Positions 33,018 to 44,954 of a stretch of DNA of 64,000 nucleotides are shown piece by piece. Below the pieces are notes generated by a model. It saw only the letters and a list, made by a program, of their open reading frames with translations, was not told the DNA's origin and did no database searches. The position numbers and the translations under genes were made by a program. The stretch's first letter is position 1; every line of letters starts with the position of its first letter. Origin of the DNA: Leptasterias polaris (Eukaryota > Echinodermata > Asteroidea > Forcipulatida > Asteriidae); assembly GCA_037783415.1 (NCBI GenBank), contig JAZGTN010000058.1, positions 5,864,001-5,928,000 of the forward strand, written 5' to 3'.

Positions 33018-34960
33018 GTTTGCATGAAAATGTCAGATCTGGTTCCCAAATAAGAACCAGGTACAGTGTGCTGTGGTTGCATTGATCTCTCGCACGGCAC
33101 CAGCTGGATCATGGATCGATCGATCATCCAGAACAATCTGACGTCCACGGCCCCCCCCCCCCCCCCGCGCCGCATTTCGCTCGAGGTGGCGCCCTTGCAT
33201 TGCAAGGCCTGCATGCACTATAGCTAGCGATCAGTTGTGGAAATTTCCATGACAGTACACATGTGACAGTCGATTCAACGTGTTTTTGAAGTGTAAACAA
33301 AGGTAAAACTTTTCAACTTTTCAACTTTTAACACTTAATCACAGACCAATGATAAATATATTATCCCCTAGCGTTAGTTATTTCATGGAGGAAGGAACCC
33401 TTCCATGGTTATTTACACATGTTGGGCTGTAATGCCTAAACTAATGGCTCTCTTTTAACATCGGTCTCATAAAACTCACCATGTGTATGAGACCGATATG
33501 TTAAAGAAAGAGCCATTACAGCCCAACAAGGTGGGCTAGTTCGGACCATAATTGACACTCACGATGGTTATTTTCATTTGCATATGGGCTCACATAAAAG
33601 TGTGGATACTGTTGCTTGACAAATACATTGTCCGGGCAGAGCAATTATGATCTCACTAGAACTGTTATGTTTAGTAACAAGTCCTTGCTCTATGCAAGTA
33701 CTAAGTAAGTGTAATGATAACCACTGCCAGCCTGTGTATTGCAACCTTGCAGATCTTGGTGGCGGGGACCTTTTCAATCATCCACCAACTTCAGTGACAA
33801 TTTTCCAGGGCACCCCCTTTAAAAAATAACAAAATTATTATATTACTTCTCACATTACCAATTTCTGTTGATACATGTGAAGAATAACATCCATTAAACC
33901 AACAAACCTTAGGTGCCAAACATCATTGGCAAATAAGTTATGGCTGTTTTCCTAAAGTTTGTCTGCGAAATCGATCATTATTTTGTTAAAAATGTTGGTT
34001 GAAAATAGCTGTTATAACTTCCCACCTTTAGAGTTGGAACGCCAGGGCTAAAAACATTTATGTAAAGTGCTATGAATGTGTACAAAATATTTCCTGTAAA
34101 TACTGAGCAGTCGTCCTGTTTTTTTGAGATGACAAAATTACCAAAATTGTCTGTGGGGTGGCATCGTACCCTTTGACCAGTTCGGGATCACTCAACATCT
34201 CATTGCGTCAAATGGTGCCGCACTAACTTACTAAGTGAGGTAAAAACATACTGCTCCAGTAGAAAGTTTATTTATTGCTTTTGAGAAACATTTTTACTTC
34301 AACAAATTCTTGTATTCGTTTTTTCTTTGAGAAAATGAAACTTGGAGGACTTAATAATGCTTTTACATGTAGGTGCACTTCACTTTTTCATATGCCTTTG
34401 CTATTGTTTTGTGTTTTTGTTGCTGGGTTTTTGCACAGCTGTTAAAGACACTTGCATGACATTCACTAATGAAAGGAAGTCCAAGTCCATGTCAACACAT
34501 TTCAAAAGTTTCGTGTCCTTCAGAGACAGTTTTATGAATGGGAGTATGGGTTTGCAATAAAGGGCACGCTACTGATTCAGAATAGATTCAACTGATCCTG
34601 AACTGTACAAACAGGTGACGATACTTTTAACAAAGCTTCTTCAAAAGTACTAATCTTTTTTGTCAGTGGATACTTCGTGAGTTTTATGACATGTTTAGGT
34701 AAACCTATCAACTTTTTGGTTTAAGATATCAAAGAGATTGCAACAAAAAACAACGTGAGTTCAAAAAGTGATCCAGAACTGGTCAAACGACTGTAATTCT
34801 TAATAAGTACAAACAGTTTTTAAAAGGCTATATCCTAATTCCTTCATGCAACACTAACCAAAAACCCAAAATTTGAAATTACCAAGATACCATCCCCAAC
34901 AACAAAATACATTGCTTCAGAAAATTTCTAAAACTACATGTTATATGTTTATGTTTATGT
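33018..34960. other. non-coding region between the giant transposon and the RPA-like gene
   Basis: No convincing gene. It holds a poly-C run (33151-33165) and the hairpin at 33421-33527. It would be the other half of the spacer between left Rep-helicase and RPA-like genes before the giant insertion (inference). Confidence 0.5.
33421..33527. repeat. inverted repeat / hairpin, ~40-bp arms
   Basis: GTTGGGCTGTAATG ... GGCTCT ... AACATCGGTCTCAT is mirrored by ATGAGACCGATATGTT ... AGAGCCATTACAGCCCAAC. The left arm carries about 12 extra bases, including a repeated TAATG. Small foldback element or structured site. Confidence 0.8.
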
Positions 34961-35195
34961 TTATGTTTATGTATAAATGGGTACCTGCGAGGGTAGAGGT
35001 TGATTTTGTGTTTGAAAAAGCCTTCTGAGCGCCACGGCAGCTCGGGCTGTATACTCCCCAGGGAGCTGAGAAAGATTAAAGGAATGTTATTGGCCCAATG
35101 ACCAGGGCACTAATGTAAAGCGCATTGAGACGTTATTGTCAAATGCGCTATATAAGAACTGGTTATTATTATTTATTATTATTATATGTTTATGT
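34925..35195 (+). mobile_element. SINE-like retroposon with LINE-type 3' tail
   Basis: A ~210-base unit running from AAATGGGTACCTGCGAGGG through GCGCATTGAGACG and AATGCGCTATATAAGAAC into (ATT)n. The flanks share ATATGTTTATG sequence, a probable target duplication expanded into a GTTTAT microsatellite on the left. The 3' end resembles that of the LINE at 10675-14822 (GCGC, ATATAA, ATT tail), so this SINE may use a related LINE for transposition. The 5' tRNA-like head was not verified. Confidence 0.65.
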
Positions 35196-35214
35196 TATGT
35201 TCTAAATAATGCAG

Positions 35215-38200
35215 ATGGCTACTGTTAATATCAAGGTCCTCTCAAGAGAGAAATACAAGTCAAAATTTGCCTACGCAATTCAAGTTCTGACCGACCAAAA
35301 TGAAACCAAGGAGTTGTACCTTTCAGACAAGCTACTTGAATATGTCCAACAAGGTCTGTTCTACCAACTTGTGGCATGCAATAGCTTCATAGTTTCATCA
35401 ACAAATATGGCAGCTCTCAAAGCAACACCTAAAACTAGAGTAAGTAACATAATGTCATTGAAATGCAAACAAACTATATTAGTGTTAACCTTACATGGCC
35501 ATATTGATTTTCACTCCTCAACCCCACATAACCAACTCAAACTTTAACATTTTCATTTTGAATGCTGACCTCCAATCATAACACTTTTGTAAACATGTTA
35601 TAAGAATAAACACTTCTTTCCTTAGGTGATCTGCACAGCACCATTTCCAACATCCAAAGAAATAGAAGAAGAGTTTTTCCATGCAAAAACAGTAACTATT
35701 CAGGAAGCAGCAACACTACCAAAACGAAAGAGAATCAGCGTAGAAGGGATCATTAAAGCAGTTAGTAAACCATACAAACTTCTCAGCCATATTACTATTA
35801 TGTCTTTAAATATTTCAACTTAATTAATTATGTGAGTAATTAATACAACATTTATTTACAAATTACATGTCTCAATCTTCTTTTCAAGTGAAACTTTCAA
35901 ATGTACAGAAGTTTATGATAAAATTGTCAACTTAAATACTTCATGTTATACTTTTTTGTATTATATAAAAAACAAATTAGCTGTTGCATAGGCCTACTGC
36001 TTGCCAACCAAATGGACCTATGGTATAAATGCAAAATAAAGTTAAATGTCAAAACACAACATCCTACTGCCTCATAGTAAAATGCAACCAAACTATTTGA
36101 CTTTATTGAATCAGGTATCTCCTGTAAAGGAAGGAAAAAACTATCGGCTCAAGACTGTGGACATCTCTGATAGGAAACAAAGATCAACTGTCCAAGTGAA
36201 TCTTTGGGGGAGTTCTTCCCAAAGTCATGTGCCACCTGTTGGCTCTACAGTCCTGCTGGAAAATGTTGAAATTTCGAAATATAAAGATGATACTGTCTTA
36301 AATGCCACACAAGAAACAACATTTGTGGTAAGACTTCTTGTATATGACTGTACCCCTAGTACACCTTATTATTTACAAAACTACCCAAACTTTTGCATGA
36401 CAAACAATTTCATATGTCATACCTTGTTCTATGTTAGTCACAGTCTTACTATGTCTTTCCTTGATACCCCTTATGATCAACTCAACTACATCTTTATATA
36501 AAAAATATTGATATTGTTTTCACAAGCCCCACTAACACTGTACTGCCTACTCTACTCAACAAGCCAACTGCCAATACAAAACAATTTTTAATGACCGAAT
36601 ATTCTGGTTACATACAATTTCATTGCAAAACAACATCTATCACACTACTGTTCCTTAGTTTCCTTCAGAAACATGTGTTCACACTTAAACTTTCATCCTT
36701 CTAATCAGACAACAGAAGAGCCAAGTTCACAACAAACGGTGACAGTCAATGGATTCTCTGAAGAAGAGAGGTAGGACTCTTCGTGTTCATTTAACTTAAT
36801 AACCTTACTTTTTTATCTTTCCATGATCTTAACAATTAAACACCAAGCTATGCAAATAAACATGTACAATAAATCATGAACAAACATTTTATTTTATAAT
36901 GCTATTTGATGATCATGATATTTTTTATATGCTAGCCTATTTCAACAAATTACACTTATACAATCCAAAAAAATGTGTGCAACTCATGCACATGTGAAGC
37001 AACTTCAGAAATTTACATATCACCTAAATCCACACAAAATATCAATCACATTTCAGGTCTATAACCAAATCTTGTGAACAGTTACCATTATATAACCAAA
37101 AATTGACAACTATAGTTACCATCTCACAAAAACTGTAAGTTAATTTGTTAAGTAATTTTGTATCTTTCATCATAAATATTTTCAGTGGCGACATTACAAT
37201 CTTCACCGATGACAACACACAGTATTTAACGGCTGCAGATATTCTGAAGGATGCCCTCCATATTGCCGAAGTTACTGAGGCACACCCTCTTCTCCCCATC
37301 GTTCTAGACATAGAGTTTCAAAATGTTGCTGGAACAAACAAAGTGACTTCAATCACTCAAACATGTGACAGGTCAGTAACATAAATGTCTACATGCAAGG
37401 GCGTCAACGGGGGGGGGGACATGTCCCCCCCCCCAACTTTTTCGACTGGGGGGACAGCATATCAGATGTCCCCCCACTTTTTGGTTGACTGTTCATTAGA
37501 AATATGCAACAACATTTTCTTGATTAGATACAAGAATAGCAAACAAACGATCAAATGTTTTCTTCATTTTCATATTTTTTTCTGATGGACCACGCGCAGA
37601 ATGGTATTTTGGGCCCATTTCCGCTTATATAATCCAGACAATAGATGACACGTATCGTCCAAGACATGAACGCCAAAATCCCGCTTACATACCTTGTTAG
37701 CATTCAAGTTATGCGTTTTTCGTATATGCTATAATGTACGGTACACGATCCCTCCACAAAGATAGTATGTGTGTGCGCACACGTGCAAATGTGTTTCATT
37801 TTTTTACAATCACACAATGCACAAAATGTAGTAAAATCCATTAAAATAAATAGGAGCAGTTTCGGCCATGACAAGATTTGTCAAAGAAGCAATATTTAGT
37901 TTTTTCGAAGAACTACAACCTGACACACGATAAACGCCAGACTCCCGAAGCATATTAAAAATGTGGGGTGCAAATAATGTATTTTTTCAAGACTTGCTCG
38001 ACCGTCCCCCCTACTTTTCAGTAGTGATCGACGCCCTTGTCCACATGATGTAAAAAATGCCAAGGCATCAAACATTATTTCATACACAGAGACCATGTCC
38101 AAATTGCTTTTTTATTGTCAAACCACAATACAAGTCCTGCGTATATATTTTCTCTCCAACTTCTGTTTTCAACTGTAAGATAAGGTCAAATTCGGGTCTT

Positions 38201-38721
38201 GTTAGTGCAACTTTCATTTACACAAATGTATAAAGTAGAAATTGTGTAAATAGCTTATGTTCAGGAGTATGATTTATTTATTTATATTAAACCTTGAATT
38301 GTCATAAATATCAACACCCAATGACGACAAGATGACATAACTACAGCAACGTCATCTAGTAAGCACAGATCTACCTATGTGTAAATATTGAAGTTCAACC
38401 ATAATTATGCCAGTTTCAATTCAGTTCAAATCTTGAATTACTACTTTTGGACTTAAGTTGGAGGGCAACAAAAAAACAAAGAAAATATAAAAGAAAAAGA
38501 GGGGGAAAAAAGCTCTTGACCGTTTTTAACAGCTTCAATAATGCAAAATTTAGACCCCAACAAATATTCAATAGTAAATAGAATAAAACCCAAGTGCAAC
38601 CCCCACTTGCTTCTATTCAAATAGTAAATACTTGTTTTGTTACTGTTTTTTATTTTATTTTTATTTTCTTTTACCATACAGGTATGAAGAGGAAGAACAC
38701 ACAGAGGAACAAACTCTGTAA
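35215..38721 (+). CDS. replication protein A-like OB-fold protein, probably Helentron-encoded (six exons)
   Basis: Proposed exons are 35215-35439, 35626-35760, 36115-36327, 36709-36770, 37186-37371 and 38682-38721, all with GT-AG borders and matching phases (0,0,0,2,2), ending in TAA: 286 residues. Exons 2-3 encode an RPA70-type single-stranded-DNA-binding OB fold (VEGIIKA/VSPVKEG ... VDISD ... VQVNLWGSS ... VGSTVLLENVEISKY ... LNATQETTFV). The ATG directly follows TAATGCAG, which itself looks like an acceptor, so an upstream exon is possible; an ATG six bases earlier is also in frame. Helitrons and Helentrons often carry RPA-like proteins that coat single-stranded intermediates. The C-terminus is acidic (YEEEEHTEEQ). 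A hAT-like MITE sits in the last intron. Confidence 0.75.
37388..38047. mobile_element. hAT-like MITE (element 37396-38039) with 8-bp target duplication
   Basis: Ends are CAAGGGCGTC and GACGCCCTTG with C/G-rich subterminal runs (GGGGGGGG and GTCCCCCC). Flanks are TCTACATG (37388-37395) and TCCACATG (38040-38047), an 8-bp duplication with one mismatch. Length 644 bp, no coding capacity. It lies inside the last intron of the RPA-like gene and would be spliced out. Confidence 0.82.
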
Positions 38722-38880
38722 ATATTGTACTCTATAAAACGTTCTACATGTACATACCATTACTACAAATTTCATGTGATTTTCTTTCAAACAACTTTTA
38801 AAGCCTAGTTCATACAAAACTACTGTTATATTTTATCTATCAAATAATAAACGACAAGGGAATCCGACAGGGTAAATTTT
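38722..38880. other. 3' flank of the RPA-like gene
   Basis: Contains ATAATAAACG about 125 bases after the stop codon, a possible AATAAA polyadenylation signal. Nothing else seen. Confidence 0.35.
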
Positions 38881-38929
38881 AAACAATTTGGGGTTGAACA
38901 AAGACAATTTATGAGACCGCGATTTTACC

Positions 38930-40870
38930 ATGAAAAGTAAAATAATGTTAATTCATGGTGTACAGACATACTGACAAAATTTCCAGGCTTCAAATAATTG
39001 CCTCAAATCATTCTTAAATGGTCACCATCGTCATGATCAAGCAAGTATGTGGCCAATATGTACAGCAAATTATGAACTCTAACCCAGTTATAGCCCGTCC
39101 ACACACTCCTTCTGTAATATTATAGGTTGAGGGTATGTGCGCAAGCAGTAACTGGGTGTGAGGTCATAAAGTCCATGTACAGCCACAGACCTCCTTTGAT
39201 CATGACAACAGTACCCTTTATTATGAAAAGCTTTTGATTGTGTTTCAAGTTTGTCACTACAAAATGTATCAAAATTACTTATCAATCACTGTTCTTGTTA
39301 GCATTGAAGCAGATTAACAACTTTTCCAAATTTGATGTCTTTTGTTTTCATAAGCATTTTTACAACAAAACTACTGTTTGTTAAATTTCAACATCAAAAG
39401 TGAAATAATTTGGTTAATTTCAGATAAAGGATGCACAGACATACTGACAAATTGTCCATATTATTTCGAATAATTGCCCTAAATCATTATTAAGGGGACA
39501 CCATTGTCATGATCAAAGCAAGTATGTCGCCGGTAAGTACAGCGAATTATGAACCATATACCCAGTTACAGCCAATCCACACACTCCTGTAATATTCTAG
39601 GTTCAGGGTATGTGCGCAAGCAGTAACTGGGTGTGAGGTCATTAAGTCCATGCACAGCCACAGCCCTGCTTTGATCATGACAACAGTACCCTTTATTATG
39701 AAAAGCTTTTGATTGTGTTTCAAGTTTGTCACTACAAAATGTATCAAAATTACTTATCAATCACTGTTCTTGTTAGCATTGAAGCAGATTAACAACTTTT
39801 CCAAATTTGATGTCTTTTGTTTTCATAAGCATTTTTACAACAAAACTACTGTTTGTTAAATTTCAACATCAAAAGTGAAATAATTTGGTTAATTTCAGAT
39901 AAAGGATGCACAGACATACTGACAAATTGTCCATATTATTTCGAATAATTGCCCTAAATCATTATTAAGGGGACACCATTGTCATGATCAAAGCAAGTAT
40001 GTCGCCGGTAAGTACAGCGAATTATGAACCATATACCCAGTTACAGCCAATCCACACACTCCTGTAATATTCTAGGTTCAGGGTATGTGCGCAAGCAGTA
40101 ACTGGGTGTGAGGTCATTAAGTCCATGCACAGCCACAGCCCTGCTTTGATCATGACAACAGTACCCTTTATTATGAAAAGCTTTTGATTGTGTTTCAAGT
40201 TTGTCACTACAAAATGTATCAAAATTACTTATCAATCACTGTTCTTCTTAGCATTGAAGCAGATTAACAACTTTTCCAAATTTGATGTCTTTTGTTTTCA
40301 TAAGCATTTTACAACAAAACTACTGTTTGTTAAATTTCAACATCAAAAGTGAAATAATTTGGTTAATTTCAGATAAAGGATGCACAGACACACTGACAAA
40401 TTTTCCATATTATTTCGAATAATTGCCCTAAATCATTATTAAGGGGACACCATTGTCATGATCAAAGCAAGTATGTCGCCGGTAAGTACAGCGAATTATG
40501 AACCATATACCCAGTTACAGCCAATCCACACACTCCTGTAATATTCTAGGTTCAGGGTATGTCCGCAAGCAGTAACTGGGTGTGAGGTCATAAAGTCCAT
40601 GCACAGCCACAGCCCTGCTTTGATCATGACAACAGTACCCTTTATTATGAAAAGCTTTTGATTGTGTTTCAAGTTTGTCACTACAAAATGTATCAAAATT
40701 ACTTATCAATCACTGTTCTTGTAAGCATTGAAACAGATTAAAACTTTTACAAATTTGATGTCTTTTGTTTTCAAAAGCATTTTTACAGCAGAACTACTGT
40801 TTGTTAAAGTTCAACAGGAAAAGTGGAATAATTTGGTTAATTTCTGATAAAGGATGTCTCGCCATGGATT
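38930..40870. repeat. tandem array, ~475-bp unit, four copies
   Basis: TCATGATCAAGCAAGTATGT or its AAAGC variant recurs near 39031, 39509, 39984 and 40458, and CAGTAACTGGGTGTGAGGTC recurs at the same spacing. Copies 2-4 are nearly identical; copy 1 and the distal end are more diverged. The short minus-strand open frames of 64-66 codons repeated in each unit are not supported as genes. Confidence 0.92.
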
Positions 40871-41017
40871 TCTACCTCCATGGTCTCTCATATTGACCAA
40901 TTTTCTATACTCTAAATAATTGCCCAAATCATTCTAAGTTTAATTCTTTTTTAAAGTTATCTTTTAAAGACTTTATTCATATATCATTTATTTTTTGTTA
41001 ATGAACCATCAATAAAA

Positions 41018-41113
41018 ACACGGAACAGCTCTGTGATTGTTCACAATCACTATCTCTAGTTAGCTGTTCCGACCTTTCAGTCGGAACAGCTTTTGAAATC
41101 GTCCAGATTTTTA

Positions 41114-41163
<50 letters not shown>

Positions 41164-42280
41164 TTTCTTTCTTTCCCTAAAATCGTATTGACTTAACCTG
41201 TGTCTCTTTCGAAGACCATATGTTATTCTTAGAATTATCAAAAGCAGACAAATCCTATATCATATTAAAGCTTATGCCCTGACTTGAATTTTAGATGTAA
41301 TTAGATTAAAAATCTTAATTAATTATTCACGTCACAGCTGTATGAATATTTAATTAGCCAATCTGATTTACACCATATCTCAAGAAGTAAACATCCGATC
41401 TTCAAACTTTTTTCAGTTATGGCATCGTCTTGTATTGTAGATGTCGATTCCAGTCTAACATTTTTCGTCACGTCATCATGACGTCATTTGTAGGTGTTTT
41501 TTCTTTTCGTATAAAAAAAAACGTTTTAGTAACGTTTTGGTGGTTCAAACACAAACCATGGCTACGAAGCAAATTGTGCCGTGATTGTGCAATCACGGCT
41601 AGGCGTCAAAGACTGCCGTGATATTGGAATCGAGAGAGGATATACGTACGTTCTAATAGGGTTTTCGTTAAAAGGCATTGGATTGGGATAAGTTACATAC
41701 CATCGTGTACCTTATCAAATTTATTAGTATGAAAAACACATTTTTGTTACTGTGACGTCATCAGGTGTCAAATTACGGTAATTCAAAGCTTTAATTAGTT
41801 ATTCTTTGCAGCACCATATCTCAAGAAGTACACAGCCGATTTTCAAACTTTTTTCAGTTATTGACTCCTTGGGCATTGGAAATTAGCCTTGGGTAACCGT
41901 GACCCCATGTTGACCTTTACTTCCGGGTCAACCGGAAGTGAGACCATATTTCAAGAACTACCCAACCGATTTTCAAACTTTTTTCAGTTATAGACTCCTT
42001 GGGCATGGGAGATTAGCCTTGGGTAACCGTGACCCCATGTTGACCTTTACTTCCGGGTCAACCGGAAGTGACACCGTATTTCAAGAACTACACAATCAAT
42101 TTTCAAACTTTGTTCAGTTATGGACTCCTAATGGGCATTGGAGAATAACCTTGGGTAACCGTGACCCCATGTTGACCTGTACTTCTACTTCCGGGTTAAC
42201 CGGAAGTGGGACCCTATCTCAAGAACAACACATCCGATCCTCAATATTTTTTCAGTTATGGACTTGCCTTGTTTTGTAGA
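41018..42280 (+). repeat. dispersed repeat block, copy 1, with paired hairpins at its start
   Basis: Begins ACACGGAACAGCTCTGTG. It is followed by a hairpin with arms GTGATTG and CAATCAC (41033-41050) and a second with 11-base arms AGCTGTTCCGA and TCGGAACAGCT (41062-41091). After an ATT microsatellite (41109-41163) about 700 bases match 63240-64000 closely. From about 41810 it carries 3-4 copies of a ~130-bp unit (CCATATCTCAAGAA ... CTTCCGGGTCAACCGGAAGT), each with an ACTTCCGG/CCGGAAGT dyad. No gene recognised. Confidence 0.85.
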
Positions 42281-43790
42281 TGTCAATTCCGGTCTAATAT
42301 TACCTATAACATCATGATAACGTCATTCTTTGGCTGACACTTTTTACTCCGTTGACTGCATCCAGTCACATTCGCATTCATGATCATTCTTCTGCATGAT
42401 TCGTGCACTATGGATTAGACCATTAGGAGTTTGGGACTTCCTCAAGTCTAGGCATTTACCATAACATGCGTAGATTTTTTAAATTTAATTCCTAACCGGA
42501 CAGAGGACCCATATAGTTAGTGGATGCCTATTTGATTTGTGCATGACCAAGCATTCATAAAAATTCCTACGTGCGTTTAGGGTTTTCTATCCGTGTACAA
42601 AAGACATGGCTGTATATATTAAAGATTGTAAATATTTTAAGGTCAAACAACCCAATTTTACCATGTGTGTTTGATGTTAGTTTCCTTATTTACAAAAATT
42701 ACTAATGATAAACAAATACGCCTAGAAAGAGATGTTCCAGGTCATTAAGAGTTGTGAAATTAACTTATTATACCCACGAAAGTTTATTGTTACTTTGTAC
42801 CATTGGAGTCAAGGAATTTTACAAAAATGTTTGCTTTATTTTTGGTTTCCTAAACCGAGAGAGTACTTATGTATTTATCGTAGAGGCCATTACTTTTGTA
42901 CACGACGATTTTTTCCTTCATAAAAAATGTTTAGGGCTTTCGTCTCAACGCATTATCAACATAGTTTACAAAACTTCAATGTTATTTAAAACATTGTTTT
43001 ACAAATACTTCCTAATTTAATAAAGAGTTCAAACATTAGACAGCAAATATATGTTTCCGTTTACTTTCTTAATGACTTCCTCACACTAGGCGTCATTGTC
43101 CACTTTGATATTGCTGTTGCTTGTGTACTAAAATTCCAGAAAATTATGTTCATTTCATAAATTACTTGAACACCAAACGCTTCAGAAATGGTAAAAATAA
43201 CAACACATTAATCATGACACGCTCAAGTAATAAATTTATTCATACATCACACAGTAGCTCGAATAAATGTAGTTGCATCAACAGATCAAATAATGTGTTG
43301 AACTAATCTCTTATATAGTTACAAAGTCAGTATTGAATATGTGACAATCATTCAAAAATTACATTTTAGTCCCTGTTGAACAACAATGTTTGTAAAATAT
43401 CTCTTTAAATACCCAGTGTTCACAACTAACACTAAAAATAACTGGCAATAAGTTTGTACTAGCATGTACTTTTTGAATTTTAATTGTTATTGTATGTTTT
43501 GTTACTATTATTTATGTGAGTGGTCAAACTATTCCCCAAAATCAACAAATATACAGCTTCATAAAATATACGACAAGTGTGGAAGTTCAGCCTAACGACA
43601 CACGTCAATATCATTTATAAACTTACAAAGCATATAAGGCACATATTATGTTCACTTATCACATATTGTGCAATTATAGCATAACAAGGTACTATTTTAA
43701 TGTCTCACACATGAAACACCTGTTTAAATTTTTATATATTTAATTTATTGCATACGTATTGGAACATATTCAAATTGGTTTTGGTTTCTG
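42281..43790. other. AT-rich region without recognised features
   Basis: Short ORFs (for example 42732-42923 and 42754-43020) overlap in different frames and show no motif. I see nothing supportable. Confidence 0.6.
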
Positions 43791-43799
43791 GAACCTCTA

Positions 43800-44015
43800 C
43801 ATTATGTATTGGTGTTTCAGTGTTTCATGAGTGTGACATTCAAAGGTGACGTAGAGCTCCTGACTCACACTTTGGTGTTTCTGTGGGTTCGAGTCCCAGT
43901 CATTGTATTTCAGCACAATGATCTGGTCCAGTGCAGTGTATTGGTTGTCTAATGGATTGGGGATATGTGCCACAGGAATGTTATTACATGTGTGCCTAGA
44001 CAGACCCAACTATTT
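43800..44015 (+). mobile_element. possible tRNA-related SINE fragment
   Basis: GGTTCGAGTCC at about 43885 is an exact RNA polymerase III B-box. About 45 bases upstream GTAGAGCTCCTGACTC weakly resembles an A-box. No tail or target duplication was identified. Confidence 0.35.
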
Positions 44016-44544
44016 AGAAACACCTTTACAAATCTAATTGTATGCTAAATAACCTAGTTACAACATTTACATGTTATTGATGTTCCAAAGTTTTCAGTCT
44101 TTCAAAGATTGTACAGACTACTATTTTTGAGGACCCCCCTACTTTCCTCGAATAGCTATCATGTGTCATATCAACATTTTTCTTTACAAATTTATGCTAA
44201 TTATTTAAATATAAAATTGTACACACATTTAAAAGTTGTTAGTGGTCTCCAAACCCCCTTCCCTCATCACCCACTTTGTATGAATGTAACAACGTTGGAT
44301 GGCCCCAAATATGAAACTACTCCCTCATGAACCATGAAATTGTGATACAGTATGTACCATATTACCAAAAATATGACAGTTTAGTGGTACCCCTAAAACT
44401 TAGCAGTCCAGTCATGGTGCATTACTGTATGAAGTCATTTACAGGCAGACCATGACTTAAGTTTTTTTAATTTACAAAAAAAATAATATTTTTTTTATTA
44501 TGAGAGATCGCTTAACATCGGAAGGCCACTTCAACCTAGGGACT

Positions 44545-44850
44545 ACATGTACACATACTGGTTTGGACTATTGACCCAAAGCAACTATCACCAGGGCCAC
44601 GTTGTCACCTACTCCAGCGACTGAAACAGGGTTACACCCTTCACAGTCCTCACGGATTTAGGCATGGGTATCATCCACTGGGAGCCTGGCTGGTCCTGGT
44701 AGAGCAGAATGCACTCCCTTCCAAACTTTTTACACAAGGGCACAAGTGTCATGAGTGGGTATCGAACCCACACTCTGCTGCTGAAAACACCAGAGCTTGG
44801 GTACAATGAGCTAGAACGCTTGACCCCAACACACCACAAGCAATTAACTT
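44545..44850 (-). mobile_element. tRNA-related SINE
   Basis: On the minus strand, TCTAGCTCATTGTACCC (A-box-like, near 44815) is followed by GTGGGTTCGATACCCAC (B-box, near 44760) at tRNA-like spacing, then a ~200-base body. No real tRNA cloverleaf is claimed: the anticodon arm region does not fold convincingly. Confidence 0.55.
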
Positions 44851-44954
44851 TTGCATTACTCAAGGGTACTATGTAACTGTTTTAACAATTTTTATCAACA
44901 AAAGCTGCACACTTTAAAACTAAAATCAGCAGTTTTTAAAGAGTCACACCATAG

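Noticed and set aside
39088..40709. Repeated 64-66-codon minus-strand ORFs as a small gene family
   Set aside because: They recur only because the 475-bp unit is tandemly duplicated; no motif, start context or splice support.
43860..43905. Functional tRNA gene at the GGTTCGAGTCC B-box
   Set aside because: No acceptor stem or anticodon arm can be folded; better seen as a SINE head or chance.
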